Shown: positions 25,820 through 34,492 of the stretch, piece after piece
How positions within the stretch are numbered: the stretch's first letter is position 1
Layout: every line of letters starts with the position of its first letter
NCBI GenBank assembly: GCA_905197485.1
Contig: CAJJYZ010000004.1
Span: 13,927 to 77,926, forward strand
Direction of reading: 5' to 3'
Length of the DNA stretch: 64,000 nt
Source: an uncultured Lachnospiraceae bacterium
Lineage (GTDB): Bacteria > Bacillota > Clostridia > Lachnospirales > Lachnospiraceae
Translations under genes and position numbers: made by a program
Notes under the pieces: generated by a model
Told to the model about the DNA's origin: nothing
The model's input: only the letters and a program-made list of their open reading frames with translations
The model's database searches: none

Positions 25820-26244
25820 GATAATTCCTCCTCTGCTATCTTAGAAATCAATGTGAAAAGCTCCAACGCCTGCGTTGCTTTTTCTTCTCCGATACAAGCA
25901 ATTAGTTTCTCGACCACTTTCAATACATGTTCATGCTGTTCTCTGTAAAAAGCAGATTGTTCCTCATTCAATGTGACGAATATCTGTCTTTTATCTTCTT
26001 CCGAACGCTTTCTTTCAATCCATCCTTTTTCTTCCATACTCGTCAGCGTCCGGTTCATCTGTGATTTCTGCATTTTTGTCAATTCACAGAGGTACGTCGC
26101 CGTAATGTTTTTCTCTCCTCTTTCTGAAAGGATTCTGCAAATCAGCGCTTCATTCAACGGCATTTCAGAGACAATCCGGTTATTATCGATTACGGTCGTC
26201 AACTGAATCCATGCATCTAAAATCTGCTCGTTCAAATTGCTCAT
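25816..26244 (-). CDS. MarR-family transcriptional regulator
   Basis: 142 residues from the ATG at 26244 (GGAGG 8 nt upstream; the upstream in-frame codon is TTG and lies in the ribosome site). Winged-helix core with TKMQKSQMNRTLTSMEEKGWIERKRSEEDKRQIFVTL. MarR proteins repress until a small ligand binds. It starts 30 nt after the ancestral end of the upstream amide hydrolase gene, so the three may form one operon. Confidence 0.92.
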   Translation of the reverse strand: MSNLNEQILDAWIQLTTVIDNNRIVSEMPLNEALICRILSERGEKNITATYLCELTKMQKSQMNRTLTSMEEKGWIERKRSEEDKRQIFVTLNEEQSAFYREQHEHVLKVVEKLIACIGEEKATQALELFTLISKIAEEELS

Positions 26245-26273
26245 ATCATTTTCCTCCAACTCTATGACTGTTT

Positions 26274-27353
26274 TTATTCAAATACAGGATATGTATACTG
26301 CTCAGAATAATCTTGTCCCATACTTATTATAGCAGATAATTCTTCCATATCATAGACTACAGATCATTGAGTAGAGCTCATCGAGCCACTTTCTGTCTTA
26401 TGAGGGTCCTGAGATACTTTCTCTAACAATCCCATCGCCTCTTTTTCATTCAAAATTCCTTCTTTTTCTCCTAATTCTTCCATCATCGCCGCATAGCGGT
26501 CCTGTCCTTTTCCAAAATCATAATCTCCCGGCGTCAGAAGAAAATTCGTTGCAGCCTGATAAGATTCCGTCGGTTCCACTAATTTCATTTCATCGTTAAT
26601 ATATTCCACGACAACGGACTTTCCGCTTGCATCGGCAATCTGAAAATGATAACAGCTGTTTGCGCTGGAATGCATGTCATACTGTGACAGAAGTTCTACC
26701 GCTTCCTCTACCGTAGCCGCTTTATCTAACAACATACGAATGGCAGTTGTCGTTGTGATATCAATTTTCTCCGTCTGTTGATTCGTCGGCTCCGTATCGA
26801 TAAGAAGCACGCCAACACAGAGCCCTTTTTCATTCATTCCGTCAAGCGGAGCATATGGCGCCGCTAGTGTCAGCAATGAATCCAGCATCGTATCCGGTAA
26901 TTTTTCTTTCCCGTATCCGATGAATCCTAAGTTTACCATCGATATCGACGCATAACCGTCGTCCGGTTTCGTCCGCACAAACATTCCCGGCGAGTAAGTC
27001 AAATCAAAATTCCTTCCGAACAGATACCCGTCGGATTCTGCATTCTTCGCCAAAAATGTAGAGCACCCAAGACTTGGTATATTAATTTCCAAAGGGAGTC
27101 CTTTCAGAATCCGGTCTACGACAAATTCTACCAGTTCCTGGTCATTATTCGCACCCACTTTCAGAAATTCGTCTAATCCATAATCCCCTTCATACTCCAT
27201 CGTGTAAAGCGGATGTTCATTCTTCTTCTCTATGGAGCTCAATGTGTTCAATTCATGATGGAACATTCCATAGAATCCTCCTGCAATCAGAACCACAAGA
27301 ATCAAAACTGTGATTCCAATTCCTTTTAAAATACGTTTTACTTTCTTGTTCAT
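26274..27353 (-). pseudogene. Linear amide C-N hydrolase (choloylglycine hydrolase-like), nonsense-mutated
   Basis: Membrane-anchored Ntn-hydrolase-like protein: one N-terminal membrane helix (about 10-30), nucleophile C97 in LGCSTF and GRNFDL about 15 residues later. The frame is stopped by TGA at 26364-26366, after residue 329 (MSSTQ). Reading on gives 29 sense codons, SVVYDMEE...YPVFE, and a TAA at 26274-26276. Family members usually have TQWSVVYD here, so TGA replaces Trp (TGG). The full form would be 359 residues. The short product lacks the last beta strands, so activity is doubtful. No other disruption is seen, so the change looks recent. Confidence 0.8.
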
Positions 27354-27401
27354 AATATCCTCCTTGTTTTGTACGTGCAGATTTTCATCTGCTTCTAATT
27401 A

Positions 27402-27416
27402 GTTCACTTTATGAAC
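27402..27416. promoter_or_regulatory. Candidate operator of the amide hydrolase-marR operon
   Basis: GTTCA / TGAAC arms around five bases, starting 7 bp after the -10 box, a position where a MarR-type repressor would block transcription. Confidence 0.4.
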
Positions 27417-27423
27417 AGTTGAT

Positions 27424-27453
27424 ATTATAAACTTATTTTTGTTGATTTGTCAA
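27424..27453 (-). promoter_or_regulatory. Promoter of the amide hydrolase gene
   Basis: Minus-strand TTGACA (27448-27453), 18-bp spacer, TATAAT (27424-27429); both boxes perfect. Confidence 0.7.
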
Positions 27454-27486
27454 CATTGCATTTCCATCTTTTTACATACAAAAAAC

Positions 27487-27515
27487 CTTGTAAACCACTC
27501 AAATTTATGTTATTT
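27487..27515 (+). promoter_or_regulatory. Candidate promoter of the Rnf-like operon
   Basis: TTGTAA (27487-27492), 17-bp spacer, TATTTT (27510-27515). About 84 nt of leader precede rnfC. Confidence 0.4.
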
Positions 27516-27598
27516 TATAAAAGTATGTCTATCTTTTAACAAGTGTGATGTCTGACATTTGTTCAAAGATAAAATCAAGAAAAGAAAGGATTAACGAT

Positions 27599-28975
27599 AT
27601 GCGAAAAAGAGGAATTTTACCCTTTTCCGGCGGAGTACACCCGACAGACGGTTATGACAAAGCTCTAACCATGCATGCGGATGTGCGTTCTCATTTTCCG
27701 GAGACTGTTACCATTTTATCCGAACAGTCCATGGGCGGAAAATGTCAGTTTACCGTAAGCTCCGGAGAATATGTAGAAGAAGGACAGCTCATCGGAACAC
27801 CAAATGCATTTTTGGCCGCTCCTCTCCACGCAAGCGTCAGCGGAACTGTGGAAGATATCCGGGAAGTGGAACAGCAAGGTCGTCCGGTTCCCGCATGTAT
27901 TATCAAATGCGAAAAAGAACCTTCCGATACGAGAGACGATTACCATCAAAAAGTAATGGATATCTGCAGTATTCACCGGGATGTGATTCTTGCAGGAATA
28001 CGTGACGGCGGTTTAACTGGAATGGGCGGAGCCGGTTTCCCAACCCACAAAAAATATGAGACGGACAAGCACATCGACGCGCTCCTCATCAACGGCGCAG
28101 AATGTGAACCGTTTCTCACCTGTGATTACCGCCTGATGCTGGAAGAAAGCTACGCTCTCGTAAACGGCGTACAGCTTCTTCTGAAAGCTTCCGGAGCCGA
28201 CCGGGCTTACATCTGTCTGGAAGACAATAAACCGGAGGCTGCAAAACGATTGAACGACATCCTGGAAAGTGCCAAGCAATCCGGTGTCTTGGAGGAATCA
28301 CAGAATATAACCGTACAGGTTCTCCCGACACAATACCCGCAAGGCGGCGAACGCCAGCTCATACAGGCGGTATTGAAGCGTGAAGTGCCTATGGGAGGAC
28401 TTCCTGCAGATGCGGGAGCCATCGTTTCTAATGTTGGAACTGCAAAAGCTGCCGCAGACATGATTCTCGGCAATCATCCTCTCACGAGACGAATCGTGAC
28501 CGTCACCGGCATGGTGAAGCATCCCGGGAATTTCCTGGTCCCTGTAGGAACTTCCGCGAAGGAACTGATTGCACTCTGCGGAGGCGTGACCACAGATAAG
28601 AACCGGATTATCGCCGGAGGACCTATGACCGGTCCATGCGTCGCTTCCGATTGGAATGGCGAAACAGAACTCTTCTATATTACAAAGAGTACGTCCGGCA
28701 TTCTCGTGCTGCCACAGGTTGACTACGAAGAACAGCCTTGTATCCGTTGTCTCGGATGTGAGAATGTATGTCCTGCCGGACTGACTCCTTACAAGATTGA
28801 ATATGCCTTTTTAGAAGAGGACTATGATTTATGTGAAAAGCTCTACGCAAGCGAATGTATCGCATGCGGATGCTGTTCCTTTACCTGTCCTGCGAGACGC
28901 GAGCTCTCACTTCGCACACGACAGGCAAGGGATATCGTAAAACAGAGAATACGAGAAAGGGCGGTGACAAAATAA
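27599..28975 (+). CDS. rnfC: RnfC-like subunit: NADH/FMN and double [4Fe-4S] protein
   Basis: 458 residues from the ATG at 27599 (GAAAGGA 8 nt upstream). N-terminal barrel-sandwich region with GGVHPTDGY and PLHASVSGTVEDI, then the Rossmann-like FMN/NADH domain with GMGGAGFPTHKK and NGAECEPFLTCDYR, an SLBB-like part, and two ferredoxin motifs, CIRCLGCENVCP and CIACGCCSFTCP. In Rnf this peripheral subunit exchanges electrons with NADH. First gene of a four-gene operon; the stop overlaps the rnfD start (TAATG). Confidence 0.9.
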   Translation: MRKRGILPFSGGVHPTDGYDKALTMHADVRSHFPETVTILSEQSMGGKCQFTVSSGEYVEEGQLIGTPNAFLAAPLHASVSGTVEDIREVEQQGRPVPACIIKCEKEPSDTRDDYHQKVMDICSIHRDVILAGIRDGGLTGMGGAGFPTHKKYETDKHIDALLINGAECEPFLTCDYRLMLEESYALVNGVQLLLKASGADRAYICLEDNKPEAAKRLNDILESAKQSGVLEESQNITVQVLPTQYPQGGERQLIQAVLKREVPMGGLPADAGAIVSNVGTAKAAADMILGNHPLTRRIVTVTGMVKHPGNFLVPVGTSAKELIALCGGVTTDKNRIIAGGPMTGPCVASDWNGETELFYITKSTSGILVLPQVDYEEQPCIRCLGCENVCPAGLTPYKIEYAFLEEDYDLCEKLYASECIACGCCSFTCPARRELSLRTRQARDIVKQRIRERAVTK

Positions 28976-29916
28976 TGGGAAAAGCAAAAACAATCAACGG
29001 GCCGCATCTTCGCCCCCCGAACACAACAAGATACATTATGGTAAACGTAGCGATTTCCCTCGTTCCGGCTCTTCTCGGCGCTATATACTTTTTCGGACTG
29101 AGAGCCTTGAACTTAACTGCGCTCTCCGTCGCGACTTGTATCGCAACCGAATATCTCTGGCAGAAACTGACGAAGAAACCGGTCACAGCCGGAGACTTCA
29201 GCGCCGTTGTAACCGGCATGCTCCTGGCATTTAATATGCCTGTAACCGCGCCGGCATGGGTCGTATGCGCAACGAGCGTATTCAGCATCTTATTTGTAAA
29301 GCAGATGTTCGGAGGAATCGGAAATAACTTTGTCAATCCGGCGCTTATGGGACGTCTCCTCGCCATGATTGTATGGCCGGGAACCGTCATGCAGTATGTA
29401 GCCCCACTTACGTTGGAAGCAGACGCCGTATCTTCCGCTACCGTACTCGGAGTTGTGAAAAATGGCGGAGAAGCCGGTTACAGTTACTTACAGATGTTCT
29501 TAGGTGAAACACCGGGCGCACTTGGAGAGACAAGTAAATTGCTCCTACTGGTCGGATTTGGTTACATGTGCTATATGGGTATCGTAAATGCGGAAGCTTC
29601 CCTTACCTATATCGCCACCGTATTAATCCTGACTTTCATCTTCGGACCGAACGGATTCTTTACCGGAGATATTCTTTTGAATCTCTTCGGCGGAGGCTTG
29701 ATTCTGGGAGCATGCTATATGCTGACGGACTATGTCTTCGTCTCCCGAAGAGGACGGCTCTTGTATGCCGTAACCGCCGGTGTAATTACGGCTGCGATTC
29801 GTATTTTCAGCCAATACCCGGAAGGAATCTGTTTCGGTATCCTGACTGCCAACTGTCTGGCCGGAGGATTATCGATTCTTTATAAAAAACACATATACGG
29901 AACAAAACAAGCATAA
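28975..29916 (+). CDS. rnfD: RnfD-like membrane subunit with flavinylation site
   Basis: 313 residues, about nine to ten membrane helices, NqrB/RnfD family. HLRPPNTTRYIM at the N-terminus, NPALMGRLLAM (about 121-131) and the FMN-attachment motif DAVSSATVL with T156 as the likely modified residue. FFGPNGFFTGD-like sequence is near 225. It carries FMN and electrons across the membrane with RnfG. Starts inside the rnfC stop. Confidence 0.92.
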   Translation: MGKAKTINGPHLRPPNTTRYIMVNVAISLVPALLGAIYFFGLRALNLTALSVATCIATEYLWQKLTKKPVTAGDFSAVVTGMLLAFNMPVTAPAWVVCATSVFSILFVKQMFGGIGNNFVNPALMGRLLAMIVWPGTVMQYVAPLTLEADAVSSATVLGVVKNGGEAGYSYLQMFLGETPGALGETSKLLLLVGFGYMCYMGIVNAEASLTYIATVLILTFIFGPNGFFTGDILLNLFGGGLILGACYMLTDYVFVSRRGRLLYAVTAGVITAAIRIFSQYPEGICFGILTANCLAGGLSILYKKHIYGTKQA

Positions 29917-29927
29917 GGAGAACTACA

Positions 29928-30869
29928 ATGAAAAATAAAAACGTAAAAGGAATTGTGGCGCTTGCCATCGTGACTGCCCTTTCATTCGGCGTCATCATCG
30001 GTTCCAATAAACTTTCAAAAAATATGACCGGAGATGCCGGAAACGAAACTGCAAAAGTTACGGAAGAATTAGAGCTAAACGGCGCTGAAGGCATCGACAA
30101 AGCCGTAAAAACAGAAAATGGCTACGTGGTGACAGTCCGCCAGAAAGGTTATGGCGGGGATATCGTGATGAACGTTTCTTTCGACGATACAGCCTCTACA
30201 ATTACAAAGCTTGAAATCGCAGAGCACAATGAGACAGAAACACTCGGCGCGAAAATCGTAGAAGAGGATTTCTTAAAGCAATTTGACAATGTCAAGGCTC
30301 CGGTCTATCTTCCGGGCATGTCACTAGAATCGGATGGAAGCGCTCCTGAAAAAGAGGACGTCTTGAAAGATGCCGCTCTTACCGACGGAACGTTCTCGGC
30401 AAAAGGAGAGCCGGATTCCAACGGATTTACTGACGAAGTGACATTAACGGTAAAAGACGGCAAGATTACGGCGATAAACTGGGACTCTGTCATGGAAGAC
30501 GGAACAAAGAAAAGCGTCATGTCTGAAAACGGCCAGTATACGATGACAGAAGATGGACCGACATGGAAAGCACAGTCTGAAGCTCTGGCTGCCGCTTTGA
30601 TTGAGAATCAGTCCCTCTCCTTCTTCAATGTAAATGCCGAAGGAAAGACAGATGCCGTATCCGGCGTAAGTATCGCAATCAGCGGATTCGTAAATCTTGC
30701 TGAAAAATGCCTGATGGAATCCGCAGGAATCGAAGTCGAAGCCGCGTCTTCAGAAGCTCCTTCCCAGGACGGCACACAGATTGACGCCATTTCCGGAGCA
30801 ACAGTTTCATCTACCGCTGTTGTGACAGGAATCCACAACGCATATGAATTTCTGCAGAACGCAAAATAA
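29928..30869 (+). CDS. rnfG: RnfG-like flavoprotein with an extra FMN-binding-like domain
   Basis: 313 residues against about 200 for usual RnfG. N-terminal membrane anchor (about 8-27), first FMN-binding domain (about 60-125; GYGGDIVMNVSFDD and ETLGAKIVEEDFLKQF), an inserted segment (about 150-262) that looks like a second FMN-binding domain (DGTFSAKGEPDSNGFTDE, KDGKITAINWDSV), then the normal C-terminal flavinylation motif DAISGATVSST with T292. The insert has a decayed copy of that motif, DAVSGVSI, with Ser248 in place of Thr. AAGGAG precedes the start. Confidence 0.85.
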   Translation: MKNKNVKGIVALAIVTALSFGVIIGSNKLSKNMTGDAGNETAKVTEELELNGAEGIDKAVKTENGYVVTVRQKGYGGDIVMNVSFDDTASTITKLEIAEHNETETLGAKIVEEDFLKQFDNVKAPVYLPGMSLESDGSAPEKEDVLKDAALTDGTFSAKGEPDSNGFTDEVTLTVKDGKITAINWDSVMEDGTKKSVMSENGQYTMTEDGPTWKAQSEALAAALIENQSLSFFNVNAEGKTDAVSGVSIAISGFVNLAEKCLMESAGIEVEAASSEAPSQDGTQIDAISGATVSSTAVVTGIHNAYEFLQNAK

Positions 30870-30887
30870 GGGAACGGAGGATTTTCT

Positions 30888-31667
30888 ATGAAGTTAAAAT
30901 ATCCGGCAGAAGCGTTTGCCCTCGGTATCATCCTGTTTTCCGCAGGAATGAAGGAAGCATTTGCGGCTGGAGTCCTGCTGATTGTATCTGTAGTATTTGC
31001 AGAATTTTTAAAGAACCTTTTAGAGAAAACGGTGCCTGCGTGGAGCCTTCATGCCTGCACGTATCTCTCAACAGGAACGATTTGCTCTTCCGCATTCCTC
31101 GTGAGCTTCGCTTTTTTAGGAAATGCGCTGACAACGGGAACATGGCTTATGACCTTTCTTGCAGGACTCCTCTGTGCACGCCATGTCCTTACTGACACGA
31201 TTGATGGAGAATATGGGGAACTCTTCCTGGAATCCGCATTTGCCTGGGGATTCTGGATTCTTCTCGCCATCATCCGCGAATTCATGGGAAGCGGAATGGT
31301 ATTTGGAAATATGATTCAGGATGGACTTGCCTTCCAGTCGAAGGCATTCCTCGGAAATACTTTTGCCTTCCTGACCGCCGGACTTGTTCTGGCATTTACA
31401 AACGGTGTCTTAAAGAAAAACTGCCGCGGACTAAACAACCTGTTTGTTGTAATACCCGCTGCCATCCTCGTAAGACCATTTACGATAGCCAGCCTTACAG
31501 GAATCTGGGAATATGTAGGAATCGCCTGGACAATTATCGTTCCGATTCTCCTCTTCCTGTCTGTAAAACAGATTTTAAAATTCTCCAAAGTAAGTAACGC
31601 TTACCGCGGACTTCCGGCAGACCTCTTGGCAACCGGATTCATCTATATGATTTTGAGTATCTACTAA
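30888..31667 (+). CDS. rnfE: RnfA/RnfE-family membrane subunit, single divergent copy
   Basis: 259 residues against about 200 for RnfA/RnfE; roughly seven helices. The REFMGSGMVFG region and preceding GEYGELFLESAFAWGF match the RnfE/NqrD fold, and LLCARHVL (C96) matches the conserved Cys of the second half. The usual first Cys (LGLCP in RnfE) is absent at ALGIILFSAG. The C-terminal ~85 residues add two further helices. Last gene; a terminator follows. CGGAGG is 7 nt before the ATG. Symbol is by family only. Confidence 0.75.
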   Translation: MKLKYPAEAFALGIILFSAGMKEAFAAGVLLIVSVVFAEFLKNLLEKTVPAWSLHACTYLSTGTICSSAFLVSFAFLGNALTTGTWLMTFLAGLLCARHVLTDTIDGEYGELFLESAFAWGFWILLAIIREFMGSGMVFGNMIQDGLAFQSKAFLGNTFAFLTAGLVLAFTNGVLKKNCRGLNNLFVVIPAAILVRPFTIASLTGIWEYVGIAWTIIVPILLFLSVKQILKFSKVSNAYRGLPADLLATGFIYMILSIY

Positions 31668-31671
31668 AACT

Positions 31672-31704
31672 AACAGCCCGGACACTTACACATCCGGGCT
31701 GTTT
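31672..31704 (+). terminator. Terminator of the Rnf-like operon
   Basis: Stem AACAGCCCGGA / TCCGGGCTGTT with a 10-nt loop, followed by T-rich sequence, 5 nt after the last stop codon. Confidence 0.85.
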
Positions 31705-31724
31705 CTGATTTTCATACATATTCT

Positions 31725-32276
31725 TTATACATTTTTCCCCATTTCATATGCTTTCTGAAGCGCCGGATGATTTCCCATCTCTCCCGCTCCTGCCACACCG
31801 CCTGCAAAAACGGTTCCTTTTAATTTTACATTTTCAAAGCAGTCAATCCACCCCTGGACTCCCTGAACCGCTTTTTCATCCACGCCTTCCTCATCTTCCG
31901 CTGCAGTTGAAAGGACATAAACCTCACGAAATTCATAATCTGCAGTATAAAGCGAATTCGCCCGGTCAATCAGCGTCTTCATCTGACCGCTCATCTCATA
32001 GTAATAAATCGGAGTTGCCCACACAACAACCTCTGCCATTCTGATTTTTTCCGTAATCGCAAGCGCATCATCTTGAATCACACACTTTCCAACCTTATGA
32101 CAGACAAGGCATCCTTTACAAAAGGCAATCGACTTTTCTTTTAAAGAAATCTTCTCCACCTCATTTCCGGCCTCCTGCACTCCTTTCATAAATGCATCCG
32201 CCAGACGCTCTGAATTGCTGTTGTTTCTTAAACTTGTACTGATGATTAATACTTTTTTTGACATTTTAATTTCCAT
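31725..32276 (-). CDS. NADPH-dependent FMN reductase / flavodoxin-family protein
   Basis: 183 residues. FMN phosphate loop STSLRNNSNSERLADAF near the N-terminus, GCLVCHKVGKC Cys-rich segment (about 55-65) and VVWATPIYYYEMSGQMKTLIDR (in two halves, about 84-104), typical of the multimeric flavodoxin (IsiB/WrbA-related) group that passes electrons or reduces FMN. Start may instead be the ATG four codons later. Convergent with the Rnf-like operon. Confidence 0.87.
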   Translation of the reverse strand: MEIKMSKKVLIISTSLRNNSNSERLADAFMKGVQEAGNEVEKISLKEKSIAFCKGCLVCHKVGKCVIQDDALAITEKIRMAEVVVWATPIYYYEMSGQMKTLIDRANSLYTADYEFREVYVLSTAAEDEEGVDEKAVQGVQGWIDCFENVKLKGTVFAGGVAGAGEMGNHPALQKAYEMGKNV

Positions 32277-32419
32277 TCCTTCCCTTTTTCACATGATTTG
32301 ATAGCTTCGGAATACTGTTTACGTTTACCAATAACCGCCAGAGATTCGGTAAAATTTTTAAAAAAAGTGGTTCAAAAAGCACAAATAGAATTAGAAAGTG
32401 CTGACCGGAAAGCTCCGTA

Positions 32420-32842
32420 TTAAAATACCTGCACTTCTCCCGCCTCTTCACAACCAAGTTCTTTCTTCAAATCCATAAAATATTGTCTCTGCTGCTTCCT
32501 CAAATACACACCAACAAATGGTTTCATATACAATTTCTTGGCAGTTACACTTTCGGTAAAATCCAATGTTGTGTTTCCTCCATGGGATAAAAAACGTCCA
32601 ATCCAAACTCCTTTGATATTCTTATTCTCTAATTCAAATCTCCAGAGCTTATGCTTTTCCTTTCGTGTGATTTTAAAAATCGTTGGAATCCCATTCTTTG
32701 AATACTCGATAAACCTGCATCCATCCAGAATCTTAATTCTTTCGATATCACTTCGCCACTCATACGAATCTAAGTCTGTTACTGTGTTCCAGACTTTTTC
32801 GATTGGACATAAAAATGTAACTTTGACATTTGCAGTTGCCAT
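32420..32842 (-). CDS. SRPBCC-fold protein (polyketide cyclase/START-like)
   Basis: 140 residues. MATANVKVTFLCPIEKVWNTVTDLDSYEWRSDI at the N-terminus (in pieces) is the START-like opening, followed by beta strands of a ligand cavity and a C-terminal helix. Ligand unknown. AGGAGG precedes it; it starts 12 nt after the Rpn remnant. Confidence 0.8.
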   Translation of the reverse strand: MATANVKVTFLCPIEKVWNTVTDLDSYEWRSDIERIKILDGCRFIEYSKNGIPTIFKITRKEKHKLWRFELENKNIKGVWIGRFLSHGGNTTLDFTESVTAKKLYMKPFVGVYLRKQQRQYFMDLKKELGCEEAGEVQVF

Positions 32843-32853
32843 AACATCGCCTC

Positions 32854-33123
32854 CTACAATAAATCAAACTCTCTCAACAGTTTTTCCAGGTACTCCGGCT
32901 CTTCCGATGCTTTTTTCAAATCATCCAAACGATTTTTCTCTACTAAAATTTGAATCAACTTAGACATGAATTGCTTGCCCTCCGTCACTCCCTCAGATTT
33001 TCCCAGTTTTTGTCCCTCTTCAAATGCTTCTTCCCTCTGCACTTCGATATCTTGTTCATAATTATATTCTGACATCAACATATTCACCACTTCGCTTCCC
33101 TTTTTTCTGAGATAGGCTGACAA
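32854..33123 (-). pseudogene. C-terminal remnant of an Rpn-family (PD-(D/E)XK) nuclease gene
   Basis: 89 codons with the charged coiled tail seen at the end of Rpn/PDDEXK transposase-like proteins: VVNMLMSEYNYEQDIEVQREEAFEEGQK (in two halves), then a helix ending LREFDLL. The nuclease domain (about 200 residues) is missing; the frame opens on a TTG without a ribosome site. A 5'-deleted leftover of an accessory gene is the best reading. Confidence 0.65.
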
Positions 33124-33190
33124 GCAACATAACCAGAATGGTTGTATAAAAGCATATCACCATATCCTACAAAACACAATATAAAAATAC

Positions 33191-33236
33191 AAAAAAGTCG
33201 GCATGAACGGATTTCTCCGAATCATGCCGACTTTTT
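33191..33236. terminator. Bidirectional terminator downstream of kbl
   Basis: Stem AGTCGGCATGA / TCATGCCGACT with A6 before and T5 after, so it works on both strands; it lies 11 nt after the kbl stop. Confidence 0.88.
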
Positions 33237-33246
33237 GTATTTATTC

Positions 33247-34449
33247 TTATTTGTTCAATCCCATTTCTTCTCTTACTTCGATGAAGCATTTTACGATGAA
33301 ATCGATATCTTCTTTTGTATGGCTTGCACATACCTGTGTACGGATTCTTGCTTTTCCCTTCGGAACTACCGGATAGGAGAACGCTACAACGTACACGCCT
33401 TTTTCCATCATACGTTTTGCAAATTCTGCCGCTGTCTTCTCATCATAGAGCATAACCGGTACACATGGATGTGTTCCAGGAATGATATCAAAGTTGTTCT
33501 CAACGAGAAGGTTACGATAGTAAGCTGTCACTTCCTCTAAGTGGTCGCGAAGTTCTGTGCTTTCGCTTAACATATCGAATAATTCCATACTTGCACCTGC
33601 GATAGCCGGAGCTAAAGAGTTAGAGAATAAGTATGGACGGCTCTTCTGACGAAGGATATCTACGATTTCCTGTCTTGCTGCTGTGTATCCGCCGGATGCT
33701 CCTCCGAGAGCTTTTCCTAATGTACCTGTGATGATGTCTACACGTCCTTCTACGCCGCAGTGTTCTGCTGTTCCACGTCCATGTGCTCCGACGAATCCAA
33801 CTGCATGGCTGTCGTCAACCATAACGAGAGCGTTGTATTTGTCAGCAAGGTCACATACGCCTTTTAAGTTACAGATAATTCCGTCCATAGAGAACACACC
33901 ATCTGTAGCGATTAATTTTACTCTTGCGCCTGCTTCGTCAGCTTCTTTTAATTTTGCTTCCAAATCTTCCATATCGTTGTTTTTGTAACGGAAACGTTTT
34001 GCTTTACATAAACGAACACCGTCGATGATAGAAGCGTGGTTTAATTCGTCGCTGATTACTGCGTCGTCTGCTGTTAAGATTGTCTCGAATAATCCTCCGT
34101 TTGCATCGAAGCATGAAGAGTAAAGGATTGTATCGTCCATTCCTAAGAAATCAGAGATTTTCTTCTCCAACTGTTTGTGGATATCCTGTGTACCACAGAT
34201 GAAACGTACGGAAGCAACTCCGTATCCTCTCTCATCGTATGTTCTCTTAGCGGCATCGATTAATCTCTGGTTATCGCCAAGTCCTAAGTAGTTGTTTGCA
34301 CACATGTTGAGAACTTCTCTTCCATCCTCTAATTTTACTTTTGCTCCCTGTGCAGATGCGATTGGAGCTTCTCCTTTAAAAAGGCCTGCTTCTTTGATTT
34401 CTTCTACCTGTTTTGAGTAGATGCTCAAAATATCATTTTTACGTGCCAT
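33247..34449 (-). CDS. kbl: 2-amino-3-ketobutyrate coenzyme A ligase
   Basis: PLP enzyme that cleaves 2-amino-3-ketobutyrate with CoA to glycine and acetyl-CoA. 400 residues. Key sites: NNYLGL, ELNHASIIDG (H138), DDSHAVGF (D212-H215) and PLP lysine K246 in GTLGKALGG. Pairs with tdh 43 nt upstream, giving threonine degradation to glycine. Codon choice is strongly biased, which suggests high expression. Confidence 0.96.
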   Translation of the reverse strand: MARKNDILSIYSKQVEEIKEAGLFKGEAPIASAQGAKVKLEDGREVLNMCANNYLGLGDNQRLIDAAKRTYDERGYGVASVRFICGTQDIHKQLEKKISDFLGMDDTILYSSCFDANGGLFETILTADDAVISDELNHASIIDGVRLCKAKRFRYKNNDMEDLEAKLKEADEAGARVKLIATDGVFSMDGIICNLKGVCDLADKYNALVMVDDSHAVGFVGAHGRGTAEHCGVEGRVDIITGTLGKALGGASGGYTAARQEIVDILRQKSRPYLFSNSLAPAIAGASMELFDMLSESTELRDHLEEVTAYYRNLLVENNFDIIPGTHPCVPVMLYDEKTAAEFAKRMMEKGVYVVAFSYPVVPKGKARIRTQVCASHTKEDIDFIVKCFIEVREEMGLNK

Positions 34450-34492
34450 TTTTCAATCAATCCTTTCTATCAATACTTATAATAATCTAAAC

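Noticed and set aside
26364..26366. TGA in the amide hydrolase gene read as selenocysteine
   Set aside because: The replaced residue is Trp, not Cys, the position is not the active site, and no selenocysteine insertion hairpin is seen just after it.
27548..27558. ATGTC-T-GACAT palindrome in the leader of the Rnf-like operon
   Set aside because: Only 5-bp arms, downstream of the candidate promoter, and no second copy nearby; too weak to list as a site.
32266..32457. 63-codon minus-strand frame between the flavodoxin-like and SRPBCC genes
   Set aside because: Overlaps both neighbours, lacks a ribosome site and reads as random AT-rich sequence.
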